Shown: positions 34,396-44,300 of the stretch, piece by piece | Position numbering within the stretch: position 1 is the first letter of the stretch | Layout: every line of letters begins with the position of its first letter | NCBI GenBank assembly: GCA_946500265.1 | Contig: CAMMVE010000010.1 | Span: forward strand, 1-50,311 | Direction: 5' to 3' | Source: an uncultured Clostridium sp. | Lineage (GTDB): Bacteria; Bacillota; Clostridia; TANB77; CAG-508 | Length of the DNA stretch: 50,311 nt | Notes under the pieces: generated by a model | Databases searched by the model: none | Seen by the model: only the letters and a program-made list of their open reading frames with translations | What the model was told of the DNA's origin: nothing | Position numbers and translations under genes: made by a program

Positions 34396-34627
34396 TCTTT
34401 CTTTTATGATATATTTAATAGTTTAAATAATCATGTGCTCCTTTCTTTTGGTTTTAAATCGCTTCTATTTTATCATTTTTTTTGGAATTTTACAAGGGAT
34501 GCCAAAAAAGTATTAATAAACAGAAATAGTTATCATTTACTAATTTTCTTATTATCAAATTAGAATATACATACTTACCTATTTTTCCAAATATATATTA
34601 AATAATTCTACTTTTATGGAGGTATGT

Positions 34628-35518
34628 ATGAAGAAAGTTATTTTTAAAGGCTGCGCTACAGCATTAGTTACACCCTTTACAAATGATGGAATAAATTTTG
34701 AAGAACTTAGGAAGCTTATAGAATTTCAAATTTTAGAAGGTATTGATGGTTTAGTTATTTGCGGTACCACTGGTGAATCTTCTACTATGAGTTTAGTCGA
34801 AAAAAAATCTGTTATAGATTTTAGCGTTAAAGTTGCAAATGGTAGAGTTCCTATCATAGCAGGAACTGGCGGAAATAATACTGCTGATGCAGTTGCAATG
34901 TCTAAATATGCAGAAAGTGTTGGCGCTGATGGTCTCCTTTTGGTTACTCCATATTACAATAAAACTACTCAAAAAGGTTTAATTGCTCATTTTAGTAAAA
35001 TTGCTGAAAGTGTAAATATTCCAATTATTTTATATAATGTTCCTAGTAGAACAGGTTTGAATATAGAACCAGAAACATGCTTAGAATTATCTAAAATTCC
35101 AAATGTTGTTGCCATAAAAGAAGCAAGTGGAAATATCTCACAAGTTGCAAAAATAGCCAATTTGTGTAATGATGAATTAACAATTTATTCAGGAAATGAT
35201 GACCAAATCTTACCAATACTTTCTCTTGGAGGTTTAGGAGTAATTTCTGTTCTATCAAATGTTTATCCTAAATTTGTACATGAAATGGTCATGGATTATT
35301 TAACAGGCAATTGGCAAAAAGCAACTGCATCTCAAATATATTCACTTCCTTTAATAAATGCATTATTTAGTGAAGTAAATCCTATACCTATAAAATATGC
35401 ATTAAACAAAATTGGATTTAACTGTGGTATTCCTAGACTTCCATTAGTTGAACTTTCTGACAAAAACAAAGAAAGAATTGATACTTTATTAAAGGAAACA
35501 AGCAAAATCACTATTTAA
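34628..35518 (+). CDS. dapA: 4-hydroxy-tetrahydrodipicolinate synthase
   Basis: Condenses pyruvate with aspartate semialdehyde, the first committed step to diaminopimelate, lysine and the spore compound dipicolinate. 296 residues from ATG 34628 (GGAGG at 6 nt; the frame opens at 34616). GCATALVTPFTNDGINFEEL, GTTGESSTMS, the catalytic Tyr in ILYNVPSRTG and the Schiff-base Lys in VVAIKEASGN are all present. It uses the product of asd, encoded 2 kb upstream. Confidence 0.97.
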   Translation: MKKVIFKGCATALVTPFTNDGINFEELRKLIEFQILEGIDGLVICGTTGESSTMSLVEKKSVIDFSVKVANGRVPIIAGTGGNNTADAVAMSKYAESVGADGLLLVTPYYNKTTQKGLIAHFSKIAESVNIPIILYNVPSRTGLNIEPETCLELSKIPNVVAIKEASGNISQVAKIANLCNDELTIYSGNDDQILPILSLGGLGVISVLSNVYPKFVHEMVMDYLTGNWQKATASQIYSLPLINALFSEVNPIPIKYALNKIGFNCGIPRLPLVELSDKNKERIDTLLKETSKITI

Positions 35519-35656
35519 TATTATGCATTTTAACTTATATTTTTATGGTTTCTAGATATTAATAGCAATTATTAAACTTTTCTTAATCTGTTCACAATAT
35601 CTAATTTACATGGTATAATATATAGTATAGTAACTTGAAAGGGATGTTGTAATAAG

Positions 35657-36211
35657 ATGAAGTTACTTTCTTTGAAAAATAGAAAGACTGAGAAATCCGA
35701 TGAAGAATTTTCTGATATTATTAAAGACATAATTTCAAATGACACAGTAAAACAAATGAAAAATTACAGACAGCATTGTGATACTTCTTGCTATAAGCAT
35801 TGCATGCAAGTAGCATATTTCACATATGTTGTATGTAAAAAATTAAAGTTAGACTATGTTTCAGCTACTCGTGCTGCAATGTTGCACGATTTATTTTTAT
35901 ATGACTGGCACGAAAAACATAGAGATGATGAGTTTACAGGTTTACACGCATTTGCTCATCCAAAAATTGCACTTAGAAATGCCAACAAAATATTTTTGTT
36001 AAATGATAAAGAAAAAGACATAATTTTAAAACATATGTGGCCAGTCACAATAAGTTTTCCTAAATATAGAGAAGCATATATAGTTACTTTTATGGACAAA
36101 TATAGTGCTTGTTTAGAAACTTATTGGTATATACAAAGTAAATTAAAAAGAAAAACTTTTTACAGATATGCATACATTTTCTTGACTGTATTATTATTAA
36201 GAGTTGTTTAA
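35657..36211 (+). CDS. HD-domain phosphohydrolase
   Basis: 184 residues. The metal-binding HD residues appear in order: QHCDTSCYKHCMQVAYFTYV (His), RAAMLHDLFLYDWH (HD), HAFAHPKIALRNA and VTFMDKYSACLETY (final Asp). This is close to HD hydrolases of nucleotides or signalling nucleotides; the substrate is unknown. A hydrophobic C terminus (AYIFLTVLLLRVV) may associate with the membrane. GAAAGGGATG lies upstream of the ATG. A family A palindrome 10 bp after the stop probably terminates it. Confidence 0.82.
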   Translation: MKLLSLKNRKTEKSDEEFSDIIKDIISNDTVKQMKNYRQHCDTSCYKHCMQVAYFTYVVCKKLKLDYVSATRAAMLHDLFLYDWHEKHRDDEFTGLHAFAHPKIALRNANKIFLLNDKEKDIILKHMWPVTISFPKYREAYIVTFMDKYSACLETYWYIQSKLKRKTFYRYAYIFLTVLLLRVV

Positions 36212-36221
36212 AGTTTGTTAT

Positions 36222-36266
36222 AGAGAAACAAGGGGACAGATTTAAAATCCGTCCCCCTGTTTTTCT
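36222..36266. repeat. GGGACA palindrome (family A)
   Basis: AGAGAAACAAGGGGACAG...GTCCCCCTGTTTTTCT lies between the converging HD gene and rpmA, and is suited to terminate both. Confidence 0.85.
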
Positions 36267-36297
36267 TATATTATATTGTTATAAATTTATTATATTC

Positions 36298-36570
36298 TTA
36301 TTTATTAACAACTTCCTCTACTGGATAAACGCTAACTTGTTTTTTATCTCTGCCAAGTCTTTCGAATTTAACTCTACCAGTAACTTTAGCATATAAAGTA
36401 TCATCACTTCCAATGCCTACGTTTGTTCCTGGATGGAATTTAGTTCCTCTTTGTCTTACTAAGATATTTCCAGCTGGAACGATTTGTCCATCTGCTCTTT
36501 TAAGACCTAAACGTTTTGATTCACTATCTCTACCGTTCTTAACACTACCTTGACCTTTTTTATGAGCCAT
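36298..36570 (-). CDS. rpmA: 50S ribosomal protein L27, without the Firmicutes N-terminal extension
   Basis: Component of the 50S subunit whose N terminus reaches the peptidyl transferase centre. 90 residues: [43 protein letters not shown], then [13 protein letters not shown]. In most Firmicutes L27 begins with about nine extra residues (ending LQFFA or similar) removed by the protease Prp. Here a TAA stop directly precedes the ATG and GAAAGGAG lies 9 nt upstream, so no extension can be encoded. The prp gene that normally sits between rplU and rpmA is also missing (79-bp gap). Confidence 0.97.
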   Translation of the reverse strand: MAHKKGQGSVKNGRDSESKRLGLKRADGQIVPAGNILVRQRGTKFHPGTNVGIGSDDTLYAKVTGRVKFERLGRDKKQVSVYPVEEVVNK

Positions 36571-36649
36571 TTATCTCAACTCCTTTCGGTTTTTCAGATT
36601 TTATAATTTTCAGTTTTCTCTCAAATAACTAGTTTCTAGTTACTATTAA

Positions 36650-37099
36650 TTATTCTTTAACTGTTTCTTTTTTTGTACTTGTTTTTGTTGCTGGCTTTTT
36701 ATCTGCTGCTTTTGTTTCTGTTTTAGCAGTTGTTTTTGCAGCTGTTTTAGCTTCAGCTTTAACTTCTTCTTTTTCAGCCTTTTCTGCAGCTGTTTTTATT
36801 TTTGTTATTTCAACCTTTGTATATGGTTGTCTATGTCCTTGAGTTCTTCTGTAGTTCTTTTTAGCTTTGTATTTGTAAACTAAAACTTTCTTACCTTTAC
36901 CATGAGAAACTACCTTTCCCTCAACTTTAACACCTTTAACATAAGGAGCTCCAACTTCTACTTTCTTATCATCAGAAACTAAAACTACGTTATCAAATGT
37001 AACTTTTTTACCTTCCTCAGCTTCTAATTTTTCGAAGAAAACTACATCTCCTTCTGCTACTTTGTATTGCTTTCCACAGCTTTCAATTATTGCGTACAT
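36650..37099 (-). CDS. rplU: 50S ribosomal protein L21 with a long Lys/Ala/Thr-rich C-terminal tail
   Basis: Residues 1-103 are a standard L21 ([50 protein letters not shown]). A 46-residue tail ([20 protein letters not shown] and onward) of mixed charge and low complexity follows, about half again the usual length. Similar tails occur in some bacterial ribosomal proteins; the function is unclear. ATG follows AGAGGAGG. An L21 leader and a consensus promoter lie upstream, and rpmA follows in the same operon. Confidence 0.96.
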   Translation of the reverse strand: MYAIIESCGKQYKVAEGDVVFFEKLEAEEGKKVTFDNVVLVSDDKKVEVGAPYVKGVKVEGKVVSHGKGKKVLVYKYKAKKNYRRTQGHRQPYTKVEITKIKTAAEKAEKEEVKAEAKTAAKTTAKTETKAADKKPATKTSTKKETVKE

Positions 37100-37125
37100 T
37101 ATATGTACACCTCCTCTTATATGTA

Positions 37126-37203
37126 TACTCGCTAAGCATAAAATACAAGGCAGTTAGCTATTGCCAACATTTAGTTGCCCGACCCAGGCGGCTTACGAGT
37201 AAA
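37126..37203 (-). promoter_or_regulatory. L21 leader (autoregulatory mRNA structure)
   Basis: On the minus strand the 5' UTR of rplU contains ACTCG...CGAGT closing pairs around AAGCCGCCTGGGTCGGGCAAC and GTTGGCAATAGCTAAC. This matches the Firmicutes L21 leader as I remember it, which is thought to let L21 control its own operon. It lies between the promoter and the ribosome binding site. A covariance search would confirm it. Confidence 0.75.
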
Positions 37204-37204
37204 T

Positions 37205-37233
37205 ATTTTATCATAAAAGATTCAAACTGTCAA
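37205..37233 (-). promoter_or_regulatory. Sigma-A promoter of rplU-rpmA
   Basis: TTGACA (37233-37228), 17-bp spacer, TAAAAT (37210-37205), directly upstream of the L21 leader. Confidence 0.85.
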
Positions 37234-37243
37234 TATATATACG

Positions 37244-37276
37244 CAAAAAAAGAGACCCTCGGAATTATCCGAGGGG
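37244..37276 (-). terminator. Terminator of the C39-like gene
   Basis: CCCTCGG/CCGAGGG stem followed on the minus strand by TCTCTTTTTTT, 12 bp past the stop. Confidence 0.92.
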
Positions 37277-37287
37277 GAAAAACTTAT

Positions 37288-37989
37288 CTATTTAACAAGC
37301 CCTTCCATTTTTCTCTTATCCCAAACCCATGCAGCACGAATAGCTGATGCAAATTCCTTTACAGGAATTTTTTTGATAGCTTCATCTGGATACCTTTCGT
37401 CCCAGATAAGGTTTCCATCCATGATAATGGCATTTTGAGCTCTGTCAATACCAATAAGGTTAACAAAATGTCTACCTTTTGCATTGACGTTTCGACGATA
37501 AATCGAATTTTGCACCAATGTACAAATCATCGATTTAGCTTCGAGTTCCCTTATCACTTGACTGACGCTATTCAGCCTATAGCCGAAATTGTCAAACAAG
37601 CAATATTCCGTTCCGCAGCCATCAATGATATTGCCTTGGATGTTGTACAGATAAGCACGATAACCCTTGTGGGCAATTTCTCGTACCAACTCTTCGAAGT
37701 CAACCTGTATTCCATTTGCTCTCAAAGCATACTCCAGAGCAAGAGGACCACAACCTGCTTCTCCAATAGTTCCTATCTTACCATATGGTAAGTCTGAGAA
37801 TACTGACACCTTCTGGCTAATTGGGAATATCCCACTGGTCAAAGGTTCAACCGCATGAAATTTCAAGTGCTCGATTTCCATTTTTGATTTTGCCCTGAAA
37901 TATTCCAGGTCCATATCATCTATGAAATCTTGCCGATCTCTCTCCTCCTTGTTTTTTGGGAATTTTTCGTTCATCGGAATTTCTAACAT
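37288..37989 (-). CDS. Papain-like cysteine peptidase fold protein (C39-like), GC-richer orphan
   Basis: 233 residues, no signal peptide. GTIGEAGCGPLALEYALRANG resembles the catalytic Cys helix of C39-like peptidases (GxCGPxxxxM/L). GRHFVNLIGIDRAQNAIIMDG would hold the His and the Asp/Asn. The substrate is unknown; such folds also occur in toxins and effectors. ATG follows AGGAGGAG at 5 nt. It has its own promoter (38033-38061) and terminator and is isolated. Its codon use is markedly more GC-rich than its neighbours, with one in-frame CGG (residue 19, GAT CGG CAA). That suggests transfer or different expression needs. Confidence 0.7.
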   Translation of the reverse strand: MLEIPMNEKFPKNKEERDRQDFIDDMDLEYFRAKSKMEIEHLKFHAVEPLTSGIFPISQKVSVFSDLPYGKIGTIGEAGCGPLALEYALRANGIQVDFEELVREIAHKGYRAYLYNIQGNIIDGCGTEYCLFDNFGYRLNSVSQVIRELEAKSMICTLVQNSIYRRNVNAKGRHFVNLIGIDRAQNAIIMDGNLIWDERYPDEAIKKIPVKEFASAIRAAWVWDKRKMEGLVK

Positions 37990-38032
37990 AGAAACTCCTC
38001 CTTTTAAAAAATTTGGCCATTGCCATACTGTT

Positions 38033-38061
38033 ATTTTATCACAAATTTACATAAAAATCAA
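38033..38061 (-). promoter_or_regulatory. Promoter of the C39-like gene
   Basis: TTGATT (38061-38056), 17-bp spacer, TAAAAT (38038-38033), 44 bp upstream of the start codon. The rest of the 37990-38317 gap holds only AT-rich sequence and the palindrome at 38234. Confidence 0.65.
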
Positions 38062-38233
38062 TTTTATGTGATTTTGCATCTGATGTAATGGCCATATATA
38101 ATATCTATGCAATTAATTTCTTAAATATTTTTGTTTATAATAAATAAATATTTTTCAATAAAATATTGTAAATATCGCATATAATATGCGTTGAGAAATC
38201 AACATTTTTTCTTTAAAGAATTTAACTATGCCT

Positions 38234-38278
38234 AGTGAAACACTGGGGACACATTTAAATGTGTCCTCATGTTTCACT
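38234..38278. repeat. GGGACA palindrome (family A)
   Basis: AGTGAAACACTGGGGACACATTTAAATGTGTCC...TGTTTCACT, the most symmetric family A copy, lies downstream of the decayed FGE-fold gene. Confidence 0.88.
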
Positions 38279-38317
38279 GATTTTATACCTTTAAAATTTT
38301 ATTTTAAATTAATTAAA

Positions 38318-39431
38318 CTAAATAGTATCTTGCTTAACATGTAGTTGTACACGGAATGAAAAATAATTATTTGAAATTAAAGTAGTATAATAATAACGGT
38401 TCATAGGGTAAAAATTCGTGTTCATATAACTTGCCCCTCTACCGTATACAAGGTCTAGGACTTCCGTTATTTAAAAGACTAGAATATTCCGTAGTCCATT
38501 CTAAGCAATTGCCTAACATATCATGTATATTACAATAATTATCTTGAGCATATACTCCTGTGTTTTGTCTTGTACCAGTTCCTATATTTCCATAACTATT
38601 GCTCGTTGTTGTTGTTAATGCATATCCTGCTGTACTATTTTGACATATAAAATTTAATGCTGTATCCCATGCGTAACTACTTATTAACCCACTTACTACA
38701 TAATCATTTTCGTTATACATTGCCTCTGCTTGAGTTTTAGCTACATTTCTTGTAACATTTACATATGGCTCCACACCAGCCTTGCACACATTTCCTGTTC
38801 CTTGTTCTTAACGACCAACATAAAAGCCTCCATTACCGCCATTTGCAATTGATTCAGCGCTAGTTTTAAATCCTGTAATTTCGCTATTTGCTACCGAATT
38901 GCTATTTTCTTCTCCATAGAAATAATTCTCTATTACATTATCTTCAGTTACTCCAGTAGCACCACTGCTTGTAAAAATTCTTCTACTCAAATCATTTGTT
39001 TTTTCCCCAGTGCTCGTTTGATAGGTCCCTGTTGGTATCCATACAAATTGATTTCCTGCATCATCTTCTATTACGATTCCTTTTTCTACTATATTTTCAC
39101 TATCAGATGCAAAATGAAATCCACCTGGAATCACTACTGTATTATTTAGTTTATCATACACAGTTGTTGTTTTTGAAAAGTTTGTTCCGCTTTCTATAGC
39201 TTCATCTATATTTATTTCGTCAGTATTTTCTCCTACAATATTAGCATATATTTCATCTATTCTTTCATTGTCCTTCTCATATGATTCCTTGATTTTTGAT
39301 GCCGTAACTATTTGTTCCTTTCTTACTGTTATTGTTCTCATATATACTGCTACTATAAAAACTAACATTATAAATAATACTATTGTAACATATACAGCCA
39401 TTGAACCTGCTTCTGATTTGAATTTGTTCAT
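38318..39431 (-). pseudogene. FGE-sulfatase-fold surface protein, interrupted by a nonsense codon and a frameshift
   Basis: The N terminus (EAGSMAVYVTIVLFIMLVFIV) is a single membrane helix of pilin/TadE-like look. A linker leads to an FGE/C-type-lectin-like domain: VIPGGFHFASD, FVWIPTGTYQTS, GGNGGFYVGR. At 38810-38808 an in-frame TAA replaces the Tyr codon TAT found in the paralogue (GGFYIGRYEQGTGNVC). Translation then continues in frame (EQGTGNVCKAG...SYAWDTALNFICQ, EWTTEYSS, PCI) to CGG at 38444-38442, followed by TAG. A +1 shift there restores RGASYMNTNFY...SFRVQLHV up to the TAG at 38318. One nonsense plus one +1 shift suggests decay. Confidence 0.85.
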
Positions 39432-39450
39432 ATAGTTTTTTCCTTTCTTT

Positions 39451-40902
39451 TCATTTTATATATAATTGAACACGGAATGATATGTTAGCACTTTGTTGAT
39501 TTGTAATCTCCGTTGTACGCGAAGCTGCCCAAGAACTTGCAGTTGTAAATATTCCTCCTCTAGTAGTATAATGACCGTCCTTATTAATACTACTCTCTGA
39601 ATATTCTGTAGTCCATTCACAACAATTACCACAAAAGTCATAAATATTACTATATTTGTCGTTTATGTTTCCCCCTGTTGTATGTCGTGAACCTACTCCT
39701 ATTGCATTTGTTGCCAAGGTATAACCTTCTGGATTTGTTTGACAAATGAAATTTAATGCTGTATCCCATGCATAGCTATTTATTAACTCACTTATCACAT
39801 ATTTATTTCCGTTATACATTGCATCTGCTGCTTCTACAGCTTGATTTCTCGTCACATTTCCATACATTTCTAAACCTTTTTGGCATACATTTCCTGTGCC
39901 TTGTTCATATCGTCCTATATAAAATCCTCCATTTCCACCATTTTCAGTTGTCTCAGCACTTTTTTTAAAACTATCTATCTGCGCACTAAAACCAGACCTA
40001 CTGTCACCTTCTCCATAAAAATAACTTGCTACCATTGACCCTTCTCGTATCTGATTATCTCCTTCTATTTCTGTCACATTTGCTGGTTTATTATCTCCTG
40101 TATATTCATATAGTCTCCTAGTTAGGTTATTTGTCTTTGCTCCGCTACTTGTTTGATATGTTCCTGTTGGTATCCATACGAATTGATTTCCTTTCTCATC
40201 TTCTATTACTATTCCTTCTTCTACTTTTGTACCACTCTCTTCATCTAAATGAAATCCTCCTGGAATTACTATTGTATTTCCTTCATCATCGGTTATTGGC
40301 GTTGTATCTATAAACACTGGTCCATCTTCGTCTGGATTTGGTTTTGCTTCATCTACTGTTCCTGGTACCTCCGGTGCTGATGTACTTACCTTAACTTCTT
40401 CTGTCGCTGGATTTCCATATATATCTTTTACTATTACTTTTATTGTGTATTCTGTTGATGCTTTTAATCCTGTAAATGTTTTCGTGCTTTCTGTTGTTGC
40501 CATTCCTTGTTGTACATTGTCTAAATAGTATTCATATGCTCCACTTTCTAGTAATCCACTTTCGTCACTTGCTGTTACTATAACTGTTATGCTATCTTCT
40601 GTTTCACTAGTGCTTAAACTTATACTTGGTGGTGTCGTATCTGGTTCGTCTGGATTTCCTTCTCCAGTTTCATTTCCGCCTCCCATTAAATTTGCATATT
40701 CTGTTAGTAATGTATTTAATTCTCCTTCATCTTCTGCTATACTATTTTGTGTTGTGTCTTTTATTTCTTGTGCTTTCTTCAACATTCCATCGTCTCCAAA
40801 CACTGCACTTATTGTTACTGTCGATAGAATTATTATTACTATTATCGTCACTACCAATGCTACTAAGGTTATTCCCTTTTGATTTTTTACTTTTTTTGTC
40901 AT
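39451..40902 (-). CDS. Pilin-like surface protein with Fn3-like and FGE-sulfatase/C-type-lectin-like domains
   Basis: ATG 40902 (GGAGGG at 10 nt) gives MTKKVKNQKGITLVALVV, a prepilin-type leader with cleavage after Gly and a long hydrophobic helix; the usual Glu at mature position 5 is absent. An acidic linker, an Fn3-like domain (about residues 90-180, SITVIVTASDESG) and a Pro/Glu linker follow. The SUMF1/FGE fold spans about 215-484: VIPGGFHLDEE, FVWIPTGTYQTS, GGFYIGRYEQGTGNVC, SYAWDTALNFICQ, DFCGNCCEWTTEYS, ISFRVQLYIK. FGE enzymatic Cys residues are not clearly conserved, so it is more likely a binding (lectin-like) protein. It is tandem with the decayed paralogue downstream. Its role could be adhesion. 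Confidence 0.82.
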   Translation of the reverse strand: MTKKVKNQKGITLVALVVTIIVIIILSTVTISAVFGDDGMLKKAQEIKDTTQNSIAEDEGELNTLLTEYANLMGGGNETGEGNPDEPDTTPPSISLSTSETEDSITVIVTASDESGLLESGAYEYYLDNVQQGMATTESTKTFTGLKASTEYTIKVIVKDIYGNPATEEVKVSTSAPEVPGTVDEAKPNPDEDGPVFIDTTPITDDEGNTIVIPGGFHLDEESGTKVEEGIVIEDEKGNQFVWIPTGTYQTSSGAKTNNLTRRLYEYTGDNKPANVTEIEGDNQIREGSMVASYFYGEGDSRSGFSAQIDSFKKSAETTENGGNGGFYIGRYEQGTGNVCQKGLEMYGNVTRNQAVEAADAMYNGNKYVISELINSYAWDTALNFICQTNPEGYTLATNAIGVGSRHTTGGNINDKYSNIYDFCGNCCEWTTEYSESSINKDGHYTTRGGIFTTASSWAASRTTEITNQQSANISFRVQLYIK

Positions 40903-41361
40903 TTGCAATTTTCCCTCCATATTTCTAATTATATTTAGTATGTCCAATTAAACTTGCTTTAATTCATTTTGTTCTAAATATTATGTTATTCCCTTAAGAA
41001 GTATATTACTATTTTGTATTAGCTTGCTTCTGTTTTCAATTCATTATCTTATTTGTAATAAAATTGTAACATTTTTGTAATATTTCTATAATATTTTTGT
41101 TTAATATTGTAATTTATTTCCTATTTATAATCAGAAAAAGGGCGAATTGTCTCTTTCTCTTAGAATATGTTTTTCGGTATATTCTAAGTTTTTTGAACAA
41201 TTCGTCCTATTTTTATTATAATCTATTTTATTATACACACAATTAATAAAACTTATTTCGCATAAGTTTTTATAGATGTTAGCTCTCTCTACAACCTCAA
41301 CGTTTTTGTGTTCTATCATTTTTCGTTTGCTCCCTCTCAATTTTATTTATGTTTCGTTGCA
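40903..41361. other. AT-rich intergenic region with a nested hairpin (41140-41207)
   Basis: The outer stem GGGCGAATTGT/ACAATTCGTCC encloses an inner stem CTTAGAATAT/ATATTCTAAG (41159-41188). On the minus strand it continues as CCCTTTTTCTG, so it can terminate the ABC transporter transcript. The remainder (40903-41130) is AT-rich and must contain the promoter of the pilin-like gene; I saw no clear coding sequence. A 69-codon minus-strand frame here runs through the hairpin and is not called. Confidence 0.65.
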
Positions 41362-44300
41362 CTACTCTACACTCTTTAAACTTTCTATCATATCTATCTT
41401 TTTAAGTGAGAAGTATGTAACGATATTAACAATTATTGCAAAGAATATAGTTATTACTACTCCTAGCACATAGCTCCATATTCCAATTTCTGGATCAAAC
41501 ATTGTTATGTCTAATTCACAAGTTTTTAAGACGTATGTTGTTAAAACATTTCCTCCTAGTAGTCCCAATAATATACCTATTATAGTAAGAATTATGGTTT
41601 CTCTTGCTATATAACTATATACTTCTCTATCATAAAATCCTAAAACTTTTATTGTTGCAAGTTCACGTATTCTCTCACTAATATTTGCATTTAGCAAATT
41701 GTATAATACAACTAATGCTAAAAGCCCTGCAGCTATAATCAAAATCCATACTACTGTATCCATATTATCCATTACAGTTGCAAACATATCCTCTGTTGAT
41801 GATGTAAAGCTTACTCCTGATACTTCATCGTTATTTGCTAATAGTTCTCTTCCCAGAGCCTTTTCTTGTTCCTCTGACATTTCTGTAGTAATTGCATATA
41901 CTGTATTTGGCTCTATTTTATCATCAAAAGTTGCATTATATAATTCAGGAGTCATGTAAATATAATGCATTAAGTAATTCTCAGTTATCCTTGCAACTTT
42001 TACTTCTCTTCTATCACCATCAGCATTTTCAAGTTCTATAGTATCTCCTTCTTTTATGTCCAACAAATTAGCTAACTTTTCTGTCATAATTACACCACTA
42101 TCATCAAGTGTATATTTTTCATCAGTCTTTGTTCTATTTCTTAAGGTTATAAATGTGTCTAGCTTGCTTATATCATTTGGAATTATTAATTGAATGCTTT
42201 GGTTATTATCATTTTTTATTATTTTCACTGATTGAAGATTTGCGCTAAGTATATCTGTAATCTGTTTATGTTCTAATATCTTATTTTGAATTTTTTCAAG
42301 TTCTTCTTTACTATATTCTTCTCCCAATGAAATACTAATATTATATTTATCTATTTCACCATATTGTTTTGGTATCATACTTGCAATCGAATCACGTAAT
42401 GCAAATCCTGCTATTATCATTGATGTACAGCCAAGCACACCAATTATTGTCATCATAAATCTCTTTTTATATCTAAATAAATTCCTTGCCGTTACCTTTG
42501 CAGTAAAGTTCAAATGCTTCCAAATAAAAGGTATTTTCTCTAATATTACTCTTTTTCCTGGCTTTGGAGATTTTGGTCTCATTAGTGTTGCAGGATTATG
42601 TCTTAATTCTCTTGCACATGTATATATTGTAGCTCCAACTGTACATATAAATGCTGCCGCAATTCCAAATGTTGATACTTCAAAATTATACTCTAATATT
42701 ACTTCTGGAACATCATATACCATAGCATACATGTCTGCAATTATTTTTGGAATCAAATTAAATCCTATAAATATTCCTATCATTCCACCAACCACAGTTG
42801 CCACTACTGCATATATAATAAATTTTCTTGATATTTGTAATTTACTATATCCTAATGCTTTGAATGTTCCTATTTGTACTCTTTCTTCTTCAACCATTCT
42901 TGCCATTGAGGTTAAACTTACTAATGCTGCTACTAAGAAGAATACAACTGGGAAAACTTGTGCCAAACTATCTACTCTATCAGTATCTTGTACATAGCTT
43001 GCATATCCCATATTCTGCTCTCTATCTAGTATGTACCATTCTGGTCTTTCTATTTTCTTTAGCTCTTCTTTAGCATCTAATAATTCTTTTTCTGCTTTTT
43101 CAATTTCTTCTTCAAATTCTTTCTGTGCATCAGCTAATTCTTTTTCTCCATCTTCAATTTCTTCCTCTGCTTTTTCTAACTCTTTTTCAGCTTGGTTCAA
43201 TTGATAATATGTTGAATTTTTCTGATTTTCTAATTCTTTTTCTGAACTTTCTAGCTGTTTTTTAGCACTTTCTATTTGCTCCTCGCCTTTTGTCAATTCT
43301 GATTTTGCTGTAGAAATTCCTTTTTGCAATGTACTTATCGTTGTATCTATATCTGTAATCCCTTGAGCTTTTAATCCATTTTCTATTTGTCCTATACCAG
43401 CTTGCATTGTCTGTATTTGCACATTTAGCTCTGCTATTTGATTTTGTAATTCTGCTTTTTCTTCTTCTGTCATATTAGCACCATTTTCAAGTGCTGCTTC
43501 TAATTGTTCTAAGCTCTGTTGTGCTTTATCCAAATTACTTTTCAAAGTATCTAACTGTGTTTTTGTTTCTCTTAATGTACTAAGATTTTTTTCATATTCT
43601 TCAATTTGATTATTTACATCTATCTTTGTTTGTTCAAATTCTTTCTCTTGTTTTTCTAATTCGGTTTTTCCATTTTCCAATTCTTGTTCTGCAGATGCAA
43701 ATTTGCTATTTGCATTTGCTCTATTGGTAGCAAGTTCATTTTTTCCATCTTCAAGTTCTTTTTTTGCGTTTTCTATTTCTTTTTCTGCCTTGTCAATTTC
43801 TTTTTGTCCCTTTTCTTTTTCTTCGTCAAATTCTTTTTGAGCATCTTCTATTTTAGAATTTGCTGCATCATATAGTTGGTTATATCTAGCCTCTCTTCTT
43901 TCTTCAGAAATTCCTTCCAAATTATCAGTTACAGTATTTATTAATTCTTCATAATCATTAGATGTTGTATTTAATTCCTTTGCTCCACTCACAGTTAAGT
44001 ATATATTAGTGTAAATATCTACATTAATATTTTCTTTTGGTACATATAGATAATAATTTATAATACCACTACCAAGTTCTGTGCTTCCTCTATCTGTCGA
44101 TATATATAATGGTGATTTAACTGTTCCTACTATCGTAACTTTATTGTTTTTTAGTACCTTCTGTTCTTCTCCATCATCATTTGTAATATCTGCAACATCT
44201 ATTGTTATTGAATCTCCTATTTTATGCCCAGTGCCCTCTAAGAAATTTTCTTCTACAACACATTCATTTTCTTTTTCAGGCATTCTACCATTTGTTAGAT

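Noticed and set aside
38808..38810. TAA decoded as an amino acid (stop reassignment)
   Set aside because: TAA is the normal stop of many intact genes here, and the paralogue has TAT at this place, so a nonsense mutation is simpler.
41131..41340. 69-codon minus-strand frame after the ABC transporter
   Set aside because: It runs through a nested terminator-like hairpin and has no recognisable family or good start.
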